NCBI RefSeq assembly: GCF_900142885.1
Contig: NZ_FRCL01000002.1
Location: 124,001 to 188,000 of the forward strand
DNA: 64,000 nucleotides
Source: Flavobacterium xinjiangense
Lineage (GTDB): Bacteria; Bacteroidota; Bacteroidia; Flavobacteriales; Flavobacteriaceae
Reading direction: 5' to 3'
Made by a program: the position numbers and the translations under genes. Positions 43,976-53,700 of this stretch are shown piece after piece. Numbering within the stretch: the stretch's first letter is position 1; each line of letters begins with the position of its first letter. The notes under the pieces are model-generated. The model did not search any database. It had not been told where the DNA came from and was given only the letters and a program-made list of their open reading frames with translations.

Positions 43976-44443
43976 ATGAAAAAACTTCTCTTAATTATTA
44001 GTGTTGTCTTCGCATTTATCTCGTGTCAAGAAGATGTTCGATTCAATAATCCTTCTTTACAAGGGATGAAAGACAATGTCTTTTGGAGGGCTATAGAGAC
44101 TAAGGCAACTAAAGCTGCAAACGGTTCTTTGGTTATTGAAGCGTATACCGGAAACGAGACTTTGACCATTAAATTGGATTCTTATATTGAAAAAAGTTAT
44201 TTTTTAGGAACTAGTACTTCCAGAACTGCGACTTATGTGTTGTCCGACCCTAGCGGATTAATAACATTTTCTACAGGTTTTGGTATTGGAGATGGTCAAA
44301 TTGTAATAACTGAATATGATGCTGCGAATAATACGGTTAGCGGCACATTTAAATTTAATGTAGAAAACACTTACAAAAATCCTTTAGCAGGTGACGTTGT
44401 AAATTTTCAGCAAGGTGTTTTTTATAAAGTGCCTGTAAGGTAA
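43976..44443 (+). CDS. DUF6252-like lipoprotein
   Basis: Lipoprotein signal MKKLLLIISVVFAFISCQED, then a beta-rich domain (NVFWRAIETKATKAANGSL, EAYTGNETLTIKLDSY, GQIVITEYDAANNTVSGTFKF) that fits the DUF6252 family of Bacteroidetes. Function unknown. TACTTTTG at 43947-43954 is a -7 box that would start transcription near 43961, which favours the ATG at 43976 over the in-frame ATG at 43964. Confidence 0.8.
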   Translation: MKKLLLIISVVFAFISCQEDVRFNNPSLQGMKDNVFWRAIETKATKAANGSLVIEAYTGNETLTIKLDSYIEKSYFLGTSTSRTATYVLSDPSGLITFSTGFGIGDGQIVITEYDAANNTVSGTFKFNVENTYKNPLAGDVVNFQQGVFYKVPVR

Positions 44444-44577
44444 TCTGTTCAGTGAATTACGGTAAAGTTTAATCTTGAAAATGTACTGGATGTTACTTTT
44501 AAGTATTTTTTATCTTCATTTAAAAAAATAAAAATCATAAATAAGCTAATATATAGTGTATTAGAAAAAAATAGATG

Positions 44578-44585
44578 TACATTTG
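44578..44585 (+). promoter_or_regulatory. -7 box for the RRM protein gene
   Basis: TACATTTG, 23 bases before the ATG; no clear -33 element. Confidence 0.5.
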
Positions 44586-44608
44586 TTCTATTATTTAAAT
44601 AAGTACAT

Positions 44609-44971
44609 ATGAATATTTTTGTTGGAAGTCTTCCATTCAGTATTGAGGAAGCAGATTTAAGAGAGTCTTTCGAGGCTTACGGAGCAGTTGATTCAGTTAA
44701 AATTATTACTGATAAATTTACTGGAAGAAGTAAAGGATTTGGTTTTGTTGAGATGCCAAATGATGATGAAGCTCAAAAAGCAATTGATGAATTGAACGGT
44801 GCAACTGTTCAAGGACGTGCAATCGTTGTAAACAAATCTGAGCCAAAACCAGAAGGCGAAAGAAGAAGTTTTAACAATAACAGTCGTGGTGGAGATTCAC
44901 GCGGTGGTTATGGTGGTGGAAACAGCCGTGGTGGAGAAAACCGTGGTGGTGGAAACAGAGGAGGATATTAA
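44609..44971 (+). CDS. RRM-type RNA-binding protein with RGG tail
   Basis: One RNA recognition motif with RNP2 (IFVGSLP) and RNP1 (KGFGFVEM), residues 1-80, followed by a Gly/Arg/Ser-rich tail with repeated RGG. Similar small RRM proteins in bacteria are induced by cold or stress and bind single-stranded RNA. It is monocistronic, ending in a strong terminator. Confidence 0.92.
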   Translation: MNIFVGSLPFSIEEADLRESFEAYGAVDSVKIITDKFTGRSKGFGFVEMPNDDEAQKAIDELNGATVQGRAIVVNKSEPKPEGERRSFNNNSRGGDSRGGYGGGNSRGGENRGGGNRGGY

Positions 44972-44988
44972 TATTTTTTTCTAGCTAT

Positions 44989-45022
44989 AAAAAAAGGTGT
45001 CAATTTATTGACACCTTTTTTG
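44989..45022 (+). terminator. Terminator after the RRM gene
   Basis: AAAAAAGGTGTCAA, loop TTTA, TTGACACCTTTTTT; perfect stem with a T run. Confidence 0.85.
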
Positions 45023-45046
45023 TTGTTTATTATTTTGTTTAAAGCT

Positions 45047-45102
45047 GAGTAATAGCTAAATGTGAGTGTTGTTTTTTCAGGTTGTAATTTTAGCTATTAC
45101 TC
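45047..45102. repeat. Inverted repeat downstream of leuB
   Basis: GAGTAATAGCTAAA (45047-45060) and TTTAGCTATTACTC (45089-45102): perfect 14-bp arms, 28-base loop. It may be the 3' end structure of the leu transcript. Confidence 0.7.
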
Positions 45103-45127
45103 AATTTTTAAACAAAATTTTTAAAAT

Positions 45128-46189
45128 TTAAAGATTAGCAACTAACCAGTCACCCACTTCACTAGTTTTGTATGCTTTTGAGTCTTTAGAAGCTAAATCC
45201 TCGGTTACAATTCCTTGTTCCAATGATTTGTTAACCACCGTTCTAATAGCTTCTGCTTCTTCTTTTAATCCAAATGCATCTTCAAACATCATTGCTGCAG
45301 ATAATACTGTCGCTAATGGATTGGCAATATCTAAACCTGTCGCTTGTGGATACGATCCGTGAATTGGTTCGTACAATGAAGTGTGTTCACCTACAGATGC
45401 AGATGGCATCAATCCCATAGAACCTGATATAACAGATGCTTCGTCCGTTAATATATCTCCAAATAAATTTTCAGTAATCAAGACATCGTAAGAGTTTGGC
45501 CATTGAACTAAACGCATCGCTACAGCATCTACAAATTCATAACTTACTGTTACTTCGGGATACTCTTTTTCCATTTCTTGTACGGTTTCTCTCCACAAAC
45601 GGGAAGTTTCCAATACATTAGCTTTGTCAACACAACATAGTTTTTTTGAACGAGTCATTGCAAGTTCGAAACCTTTTTTAGCTAAACGCTTTACTTCAGA
45701 TCGGGTGTAAGTGCATGTGTCATAAGCTGTTTCGCCATCGTCTTTTCTTCCTTTTTCTCCAAAGTAAATTCCTCCAGTAAGTTCTCTTAGGAAAATCAAG
45801 TCAGTTCCTTCAATCCGTTCTCTTTTCAAAGGCGAATTGTCAATCAAAGAAGGGAAAGTAAACGTAGGTCGCACATTGGCAAATAAGCCTAATTTTTTAC
45901 GCATCAATAATAATCCTTGCTCTGGCCTTACGGTTGCTTTTGGGTCGTTATCGTATTTTGGATGTCCGATAGCTCCAAACAAAACGGCATCAGCTGCCAT
46001 ACATATTTCATGTGTTTCATCTGGATAAGGAACTCCAACGGCATCAATTGCACAAGCTCCGGTTAAAGCTGGTGTCCAAGTGATTTCGTGGTTAAATTTT
46101 TTTGCAATAGCATCAGAAACTTTTACAGCTTCATTAATTACCTCTGGTCCAATTCCGTCTCCGGCTAAAAGGGCGATATTAAATTTCAT
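45128..46189 (-). CDS. leuB: 3-isopropylmalate dehydrogenase
   Basis: Oxidative decarboxylation of 3-isopropylmalate in leucine synthesis. Motifs: LLAGDGIGPEVINEAVKV at the N terminus, the substrate Arg region LLLMRKKLGLFANVRP, the Lys/Tyr active site and the NAD-binding stretch ITENLFGDILTDEASVISGS followed by HGSYPQATG. 353 residues, normal. Last gene of the minus-strand leu group. Confidence 0.95.
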   Translation of the reverse strand: MKFNIALLAGDGIGPEVINEAVKVSDAIAKKFNHEITWTPALTGACAIDAVGVPYPDETHEICMAADAVLFGAIGHPKYDNDPKATVRPEQGLLLMRKKLGLFANVRPTFTFPSLIDNSPLKRERIEGTDLIFLRELTGGIYFGEKGRKDDGETAYDTCTYTRSEVKRLAKKGFELAMTRSKKLCCVDKANVLETSRLWRETVQEMEKEYPEVTVSYEFVDAVAMRLVQWPNSYDVLITENLFGDILTDEASVISGSMGLMPSASVGEHTSLYEPIHGSYPQATGLDIANPLATVLSAAMMFEDAFGLKEEAEAIRTVVNKSLEQGIVTEDLASKDSKAYKTSEVGDWLVANL

Positions 46190-46214
46190 ATTAATTGTGT
46201 TTTCCTCCCCCCGG

Positions 46215-46233
46215 CCCCCTCCAAAGGAGGGGG
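46215..46233. repeat. Palindromic repeat between leuB and the leuA-type gene
   Basis: CCCCCTCCAAAGGAGGGGG, perfect 8-bp arms with a 3-base loop, typical of REP-like elements in flavobacteria. Confidence 0.75.
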
Positions 46234-46290
46234 AGCCTGGATATTGAAGGGTTGGGTTTCTGACTATTTGTTTCTTTTATAATAAATTTT

Positions 46291-47871
46291 TTATTTCCCT
46301 TTTTCAGTTTTGTCTCCCTCCCCTTCGGGGAGTCCCGAAGCTTCGGGAGGGGAGGGGATTACATTTAGCATTTTTTGTGTTGCGATAATGGCAGCTACTG
46401 TTTGATCCGAGTCTAATCCTCTTGTTTTGAATTCTTTTCCTTTGTTAATCCATGTAATTATGGTTTCACATAAAGCATCAGAACTACTTCCCGGAGGGAT
46501 TCGTACAGCGTAATCGATTAATTTAGGTAATTCTAAATTTTTGCTTTTGTATATTTTTGCCAATGCATTCATAAAAGCATCAAATTGTCCGTCACCTTGT
46601 GCGTGCTCTTCAATGATTTCACCATCTATTTTTAAAGATAAAGTAGTTGATGGACGCATGCCTTTTGCATGAGATAATATATATGACTCAACAATAATTT
46701 TTTCCTGATAGGTTTGGCTGTCCAAAACATCAGAAATAATGTAGGGCAAATCTTCTTTGGTAACGGTTTCTTTTTTGTCACCTAATTCGATAATCCTTTG
46801 GGTGACTAACTTTAAATCCTCAGGGTTTAATTGAAGACCTAATTCTTGAAGGTTTTTTTCAATATTAGCTTTTCCAGATGTTTTTCCAAGGGCATATTTT
46901 CTTTTTCTCCCAAAACGCTCGGGAAGCAAATCATTAAAATATAAATTATTTTTGTTGTCGCCATCTGCATGAATACCAGCTGTTTGTGTAAATACGTTGT
47001 CTCCGACAATAGGTTTATTAGCCGGGATTCTATATCCGGTGAAAGTCTCTACCAACTTGCTAACAGAATATAAGGAAGATTCTTTTACGCTGATTTCTAT
47101 TTCCGGTAAAAAGTCATTTATTACGGCAACAGTACTTTCTAAAGGTGCATTTCCAGCACGTTCTCCCATTCCGTTCACTGTAACATGAAGCCCATGGATA
47201 CCAGCTTTTACAGCTTCCATCACATTAGCAATGCTTAAATCATAATCATTGTGGGCGTGAAAGTCAAAATGAATATCTGGGTATTTACTAGTTATTGCTG
47301 ATATAAATGCAAATGTTTCTGTTGGTATAAGAACCCCTAAAGTATCCGGTAATAATATTCTTTTTACAGGCTGTTTGGTTAAAAAATCGAGATATTGGAA
47401 TACATATTCAGGTGAATTACGCATTCCATTACTCCAATCTTCTAAATAGACATTCGTTTCTATGTTGTTTTCTTTGGCTAAAGCTATTGTTTGTGCAATT
47501 TCAGAAAAATGTTGTTCGGGTGTTTTTTTTAACTGATGCGTCAAATGATTCAAAGATCCTTTAGTCAATAAATTCTGCACTTTTCCACCCGTATTTTTCA
47601 TCCATTCAATGGATAGCCCCCCGTCGACAAAAGTTAAAACTTCAATTCGGTTACTATATCCTTTTTCTGATGCCCAAGACATAATGCCTTTTACTCCCTG
47701 AAATTCTCCTTCGCTCACTCTTGCCGAGGCAATTTCAATTCTATCAATATTTAATTCTTCCAACAATAATTGGGCAATGGTTAGTTTTTCTGCAGCAGAA
47801 AATGATACTCCTGAGGTTTGTTCACCATCACGAAGTGTCGTATCCATTATTTCAATCTTTCTTTTTTTCAT
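46291..47871 (-). CDS. 2-isopropylmalate synthase / (R)-citramalate synthase family enzyme
   Basis: DRE-TIM metallolyase of 526 residues: IMDTTLRDGEQTSGVSFS at the N terminus, metal ligands in FDFHAHNDYDLSIANV and HVTVNGMGERAGN, then a LeuA C-terminal allosteric domain. Operon position argues for the first step of leucine synthesis (acetyl-CoA plus 2-oxoisovalerate); the sequence class also includes citramalate synthases, so I leave the symbol open. The last 20 or so residues (SPPEASGLPEGEGDKTEKGK) are encoded by a GC-rich palindromic repeat and a short tail, so the C terminus is probably an addition. Confidence 0.87.
   Translation of the reverse strand: MKKRKIEIMDTTLRDGEQTSGVSFSAAEKLTIAQLLLEELNIDRIEIASARVSEGEFQGVKGIMSWASEKGYSNRIEVLTFVDGGLSIEWMKNTGGKVQNLLTKGSLNHLTHQLKKTPEQHFSEIAQTIALAKENNIETNVYLEDWSNGMRNSPEYVFQYLDFLTKQPVKRILLPDTLGVLIPTETFAFISAITSKYPDIHFDFHAHNDYDLSIANVMEAVKAGIHGLHVTVNGMGERAGNAPLESTVAVINDFLPEIEISVKESSLYSVSKLVETFTGYRIPANKPIVGDNVFTQTAGIHADGDNKNNLYFNDLLPERFGRKRKYALGKTSGKANIEKNLQELGLQLNPEDLKLVTQRIIELGDKKETVTKEDLPYIISDVLDSQTYQEKIIVESYILSHAKGMRPSTTLSLKIDGEIIEEHAQGDGQFDAFMNALAKIYKSKNLELPKLIDYAVRIPPGSSSDALCETIITWINKGKEFKTRGLDSDQTVAAIIATQKMLNVIPSPPEASGLPEGEGDKTEKGK
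46314..46357. repeat. REP-like GC-rich palindrome inside the 3' end of the leuA-type gene
   Basis: TCCCTCCCCTTCGGGGAG followed by TCCCGAAGCTTCGGGA and GGGGAGGGGA: nested palindromes in an otherwise A+T-rich region. It is in frame and translated as part of the C terminus. Confidence 0.8.
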
Positions 47872-47939
47872 TTTAAATTTGATGCTAGAACAGTTTCGAT
47901 TTTATGAATCGGAATCCTGTTTTTATAAAACAGTAAAAA

Positions 47940-47982
47940 CAGTTATTGAATTATGCCTTAAAAAGACAAGCTTCAATAACTG
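47940..47982 (-). terminator. Possible intra-operon terminator between leuD and the leuA-type gene
   Basis: Arms CAGTTATTGAA (47940-47950) and TTCAATAACTG (47972-47982) pair perfectly; on the minus strand they are followed by TTTTTA and by a second small palindrome (47917-47933). The 21-base loop is large, so strength is uncertain. It could reduce expression of the distal genes. Confidence 0.5.
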
Positions 47983-48001
47983 TGTATTTTTAAGAATAGT
48001 T

Positions 48002-48598
48002 TTAGTAAGGAAGCTTATTGGCAAACCCAACAATTTCTTCTTTGATGTTTTGCAAATAATCAATATCATCGAAACCATTAATCATATTGTCTTTTTTGTA
48101 CCCGGAGATAGTAAAGGATTCTTTTTGACCCGTCGCTTTCAGCGTAATGGTTTGTTCCGGAAGATTAATTTCTAATTCTGTTTTTGGATCAGCTTCGATA
48201 GCATTGAAAATAGTTTCAGCAAATTCAGGACTCACTTGTACTGGTAAAACACCAATATTTAAGCAATTTCCTTTAAAAATATCGGCAAAAAAACTTGAAA
48301 CAACCGCACGAAAGCCGTAGTCGTAAACTGCCCAAGCCGCATGTTCTCTAGAAGAACCTGAACCAAAGTTTTTTCCGCCTACTAATATTTTTCCACTGTA
48401 AGTTGTGTCATTTAGCACGAAATCTGCTTTTGGAGTATTATCTCCGTTGTATCTCCAATCACGGAAAAGGTTATCACCAAAACCAACACGTTCAGTTGCT
48501 TTCAAGAAACGCGCAGGAATGATTTGATCGGTATCCACATTTTCTATTGGTAGTGGCACTGCACTACTGGTAAGGATATTAAATTTATCGTATGCCAT
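48002..48598 (-). CDS. leuD: 3-isopropylmalate dehydratase small subunit
   Basis: Small subunit of isopropylmalate isomerase. VPLPIENVDTDQIIPARFLK and NFGSGSSREHAAWAVYDYG are the standard swivelling-domain motifs. 198 residues. Next to leuC (116-base gap) in the same direction; the two form one heterodimeric aconitase-like enzyme. Confidence 0.95.
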   Translation of the reverse strand: MAYDKFNILTSSAVPLPIENVDTDQIIPARFLKATERVGFGDNLFRDWRYNGDNTPKADFVLNDTTYSGKILVGGKNFGSGSSREHAAWAVYDYGFRAVVSSFFADIFKGNCLNIGVLPVQVSPEFAETIFNAIEADPKTELEINLPEQTITLKATGQKESFTISGYKKDNMINGFDDIDYLQNIKEEIVGFANKLPY

Positions 48599-48713
48599 TT
48601 GATTTATGATTTATGATTAGTGATTTTTGATTTCGGATTTTCTGTTAAAGGAAAATGAATCTTGAAACACTAAACTTTTTATTTTTCTATTTGAAATTGT
48701 TATGGCGATTGAA

Positions 48714-50108
48714 TTACATCAAATCTCTTGGGTCTGTCAATACTCCTGTTACTGCAGCAGCGGCAGCCATAATTGGACTTGCCAATAATGTTCTTGAACC
48801 TGGACCTTGACGACCTTCAAAGTTTCTGTTTGACGTACTTACAGCATATTTTCCCGCAGGAACTTTGTCGTCATTCATTGCTAAACAAGCGGAACAACCA
48901 GGTTGACGTAATACAAAACCAGCTTCGGTAAGAATATCCAAAAGTCCTTCTTCTTTAATCTGGGCTTCCACTACGTGAGAACCTGGAACTAACCATGCCG
49001 TAACATTATCTGCTTTTTTTCTTCCTTTTACTATTTCTGTAAAAGCTCTGAAATCTTCAATTCTACCATTAGTACAACTTCCCAAGAAAACAAAATCAAT
49101 TGGTTTGCCAATCATTACGTCATTTTCTTCAAAGCCCATATAGGCCAAAGATTTTTTATACGTTTCCTCACCACCTTCAACTTGGTTGGCATTTGGAATA
49201 TTTTTTGAGATACCAATTCCCATTCCAGGATTCGTACCATAAGTGATCATTGGTTCAATATCTGCAGCATTGATGTTTAATTCTGCATCAAAAACAGCGT
49301 CAGCATCCGTTTTTAATGTTTTCCAATACGCTACCGCTTTGTCCCAAGCTTCGCCTTTTGGAGCATATAATCTTCCTTCTAAGAAATCGAATGTTTTTTG
49401 GTCCGGAGCAATCATACCACCACGAGCACCCATTTCGATACTCAAGTTACAAACGGTCATACGACCTTCCATTGACATATCTTCAAAAACATTTCCAGCA
49501 TATTCTGCAAAATAACCCGTACCTCCAGAAGTAGTTAATTGAGAAATAATATAAAGTGCAACGTCTTTTGGACCAACACCTTTACTTAATTCACCATTCA
49601 CGTTGATCCGCATTTTCTTTGGTTTCGGCTGCATGATGCATTGTGTTGCCATAACCATTTCTACCTCAGAAGTTCCGATACCAAAGGCAATAGCACCAAA
49701 AGCACCGTGCGTAGAAGTGTGTGAATCTCCGCAAACAATAGTTGCACCAGGTAAAGTAATTCCGTTTTCAGGACCTACTACGTGTACAATTCCATTTTTC
49801 TTATGACCTAATCCCCAGTGAGAAATGCCATATTCTGCTGCGTTGTCTTCCAAAGCTTTTAGCTGATTGGCAGATAATGCATCTTCAACAGGTAAATGTT
49901 GATTTATAGTTGGGGTATTGTGATCGGCAGTTGCAAAAGTGCGTTCTGGGTATAAAACTGAAACACCTCTTTCTTTTAAACCTAAAAAAGCTACAGGACT
50001 AGTAACTTCATGGATGAAATGACGGTCAATAAAAAATACGTCTGGTCCATCTTCAATTTTACGCACTACGTGCGAATCCCATACTTTGTCGAATAATGTA
50101 GTACTCAT
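48714..50108 (-). CDS. leuC: 3-isopropylmalate dehydratase large subunit
   Basis: Large, 4Fe-4S-containing subunit of isopropylmalate isomerase, 464 residues. Cluster ligands are visible in [14 protein letters not shown] and [31 protein letters not shown] is the aconitase signature. First gene of the leu group. A minus-strand promoter (-7 TAAATTTG, at 50182-50189) lies 73 bases upstream. Confidence 0.96.
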   Translation of the reverse strand: MSTTLFDKVWDSHVVRKIEDGPDVFFIDRHFIHEVTSPVAFLGLKERGVSVLYPERTFATADHNTPTINQHLPVEDALSANQLKALEDNAAEYGISHWGLGHKKNGIVHVVGPENGITLPGATIVCGDSHTSTHGAFGAIAFGIGTSEVEMVMATQCIMQPKPKKMRINVNGELSKGVGPKDVALYIISQLTTSGGTGYFAEYAGNVFEDMSMEGRMTVCNLSIEMGARGGMIAPDQKTFDFLEGRLYAPKGEAWDKAVAYWKTLKTDADAVFDAELNINAADIEPMITYGTNPGMGIGISKNIPNANQVEGGEETYKKSLAYMGFEENDVMIGKPIDFVFLGSCTNGRIEDFRAFTEIVKGRKKADNVTAWLVPGSHVVEAQIKEEGLLDILTEAGFVLRQPGCSACLAMNDDKVPAGKYAVSTSNRNFEGRQGPGSRTLLASPIMAAAAAVTGVLTDPRDLM

Positions 50109-50181
50109 TTTTAACTATTTTTTTAATTGTATTTCTTCTTTTTGTAACAAGAATAATTGTCTAAGGTTTTAGCAATAGCAA

Positions 50182-50189
50182 CAAATTTA
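50182..50189 (-). promoter_or_regulatory. -7 box of the leu operon
   Basis: CAAATTTA on the plus strand reads TAAATTTG on the minus strand. TTG (plus-strand CAA near 50208) lies 18 bases further upstream. The leader is only about 65 bases, too short for a classical leader-peptide attenuator. Confidence 0.5.
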
Positions 50190-50785
50190 TAAAAAGAAAT
50201 AAGGTCGTCAATTTCAGTATTTCATTATATACGATGCCCAAAGTGCGATTTAAACAGTTTACGGTTTCTGATTAAGTATCTACAGCTTATTTGTCTAATT
50301 TTAATTTCGATTTATTTTCTTTTTGATTCTCTTTTTTTATAATTGAAGCGCTTTCTTTAAAATTATGAATTCATTAAGTTTTTATTTAAAAAAGGAATTT
50401 TGTTTATGATAAATAGATAAATCAGATTATTCTTTGAATAATTGTCAGTGTTGTGAAGATAAATTGCTTTCCGGAATAATGCTTTTTTAGTCTTTTAACC
50501 GCAACGTTTTAGAATTATTTTGAGTCTTATTATTCTAATTTACTTTGATAAAATACTACGACATCCAAAAAAAGGATAACCGCTAAATTTGTCTTTTTAA
50601 TTCCGCAATATGAAGATGATTGTTCGAATACAGAAATGAAAAATATAAGAGAATGCGTTATAAAAAGAGTAGAAATTTTTCTTCTCTTTTTTGATTACTA
50701 CAGTTCTTTTTTTATCTAAAAAAAACCTAAATTTGAAATTCAATTTTTGTAATTTTAAAGAATTACAAACACTTCACTTCCAGCT
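50190..50785. other. Long divergent gap between leuC and dnaE
   Basis: About 600 A+T-rich bases. TAAATTTG at 50728-50735 is a -7 box for dnaE, 51 bases before its ATG. No gene, RNA or clear repeat is recognised in the middle. Confidence 0.45.
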
Positions 50786-53700
50786 ATGTACTTAATATTC
50801 GATACTGAAACTACAGGATTACCAAAGCGTTGGAGCGCACCCATTTCCGATACAGACAACTGGCCACGCTGTATTCAGATCGCTTGGCAGTTGCACGATG
50901 ATATGGGAAAACTCGTCGAGCACCAGGATTATTTGGTGAAGCCCGAAGGTTTTAATATTCCGTATGATGCGGAACGAATTCACGGTATTTCTACAGAATT
51001 AGCAGAAGCTGATGGAATTTCATTGGCCGAAGTTTTAGAGAAATTTAATATCGCATTAAGCAAAGCCAAATTCATTGTAGGTCAAAATTTAGGTTTTGAC
51101 ATCAATATTATGGGTTGTGAGTTTTACAGAATGGGAGTGGAAAGTCAAATGAGTTCGATGCCAATTCTGGATACTTGTACTGAAGTTACCGCTTCCTTAT
51201 TGAAATTACCGGGAGGTCGAGGAGGAAAATTCAAGTTACCTACATTAACGGAATTGCACTCTTATCTTTTTAATAAACCTTTCGGCGAAGCGCACAACGC
51301 CACTGCCGATGTGGAGGCAACTACGCGTTGTTTCTTGGAGTTAATTCGTCGTGATATTTTTACTAAGGAAGAACTGGATGTGCCAGCAAGTTACTTTCAA
51401 GATTTTCAAAGTAAGAATCCAAGTGAAATTAAACTCATTGGTTTAAAACATATAAATCTCAAGGAAGCTTCGGATAAAATCCGCCAGCAGTTTGGCGAAA
51501 AACAAGCGCCTGGGGTTTCAAGAGAAGAACTTTTTGAGAATAAAAAGGTGCTTATTGATACGCCGTTTGTGCATTTGCACAATCACACTCAGTTCTCAGT
51601 ATTGCAATCTACCATTAGTATAGCGGCATTGGTAAAAGCGGCTGCGCAACAAAAAATGCCTGCAGTTGCCATGACGGATCATGCGAATTTGATGGGTGCT
51701 TTTCATTTTGTCCGCGATATTTTATACCATAATAAGGCGGCTGAAGCCAAGAATAAAGCGGCAATAGAAAATGGTGAAGAACCTACCGAAGTTCCGATGA
51801 AGCCAATTGTGGGTTGTGAATTTTTTGTATGTGAAGACCATAAAAATAAATCGGTTAAGGATAATGGATACCAAATAGTACTTTTGGCGAAGACCAAAAA
51901 AGGCTATCATAATTTGGCTAAAATGTCTTCTATCGCATATACCGAGGGATTTTATTATGTGCCAAGAATCGACCGAAAAGTTATTCAGGAATTCAAAGAA
52001 GATATCATTGTTTTGTCTGGAAATCTTTATGGCGAAATCCCAAATAAGATTTTAAATATTGGTGAAAACCAAGCGGAAGAAGCCTTGCTTTGGTGGAAAA
52101 ACGAGTTCAAGGAAGATTTCTACATTGAAGTAATGCGTCACAATCAGGAAGATGAAAATCGGGTGAATGCGTCTTTAATCTCATTGGCAAGAAAACATGA
52201 TGTCAAGATTATTGCGACAAACAACACCTTTTATATAGACAAGGAAAATTCGAATGCACACGATATTTTGCTTTGTGTGCGTGACGGTGAAAAACAAACT
52301 ACGCCTATAGGCCGTGGTCGCGGCTATCGTTACGGGTTGCCTAATCAGGAGTATTATTTCAAGTCGGGAGACGAAATGAAACAGCTTTTTGCAAATTTAC
52401 CCGAAGCGATTTCGAATATTTCGGAGATTGTCGATAAGATTGAAATTTTTGATTTGGCAAGAGAAGTTCTACTTCCAAAATTCGAAATTCCAGTTGAATT
52501 TAATAATCCCGAAGATGCGGTGGATGGCGGAGTACGAGGTGAAAATGCGTATTTGAGGCATTTGACTTTTGAAGGAGCTAATCGAAGATATCCCGAAATT
52601 ACTGAAGAAATTCAGGAACGATTGGATTTTGAATTGTTAACGATTTCCAATTCTGGTTATCCGGGTTATTTCCTGATTGTACAGGATTTAATTGCTGAAG
52701 CCAGAAGTATGGGCGTTTCTGTAGGACCGGGAAGGGGTTCTGCGGCAGGATCGGTGGTGGCGTATTGTTTGAAAATCACCAATATTGACCCATTGATGTA
52801 CAACCTGCTTTTTGAGCGTTTCCTGAATCCGGATCGTGTGTCACTACCCGATATTGATATCGATTTTGATGATGAAGGACGAAGCAGTGTGATGGATTAT
52901 GTAATTCGAAAATACGGGTCGAAACAAGTAGCGCAAATTATCACGTATGGTAAAATGGCGACAAAATCGGCGATTCGTGATACCGCTCGTGTGCTGGATT
53001 TACCGTTATTCGAAGCTGATAAAATTGCAAAATTGATTCCGGGCATGATGCCGTCAAAATGGAATTTGGCTCGTTTTTTAAATGAAAAAGAAGATGTCAT
53101 TAAGAAAGCGGTCCGACCGGAAGAATACGATAAAATAAAAGAATTAATAGGTCTTGCGAATGAAGATGATTTAGGTGGAGAGACCATTCAGCAAGCCAAA
53201 GTTTTAGAAGGAAACCTAAGAAATACTGGTATTCACGCATGTGGGGTGATTATTACACCTAGTGATATTACTAATTTTGTTCCTGTGGCTACCGCCAAAG
53301 ATTCCGATTTGTATGTGACCCAATTTGACAACTCGGTGGTGGAAAGTGCCGGTTTGTTGAAAATGGACTTCTTGGGTTTGAAAACCCTGACTCTGATAAA
53401 AGATACCGTTAAATTAGTAAAATACAGGACTGGAATTGACCTTGATCCAGACACGTTTCCGATTGATGATTTGAAGACCTATGAGCTTTTTCAACGAGGT
53501 GAAACGGTAGGGATTTTTCAGTATGAGAGTCCGGGAATGCAGAAATACATGAAGGAATTGAAGCCTACGGTTTTTCCCGATTTGATTGCCATGAATGCAT
53601 TGTATCGCCCGGGACCAATTGCTTATATTCCGAGTTTCGTCAAGCGAAAAAACGGTGAAGAGGAAATTATTTATGACCTTGATGCCTGTGAAGAATTACT

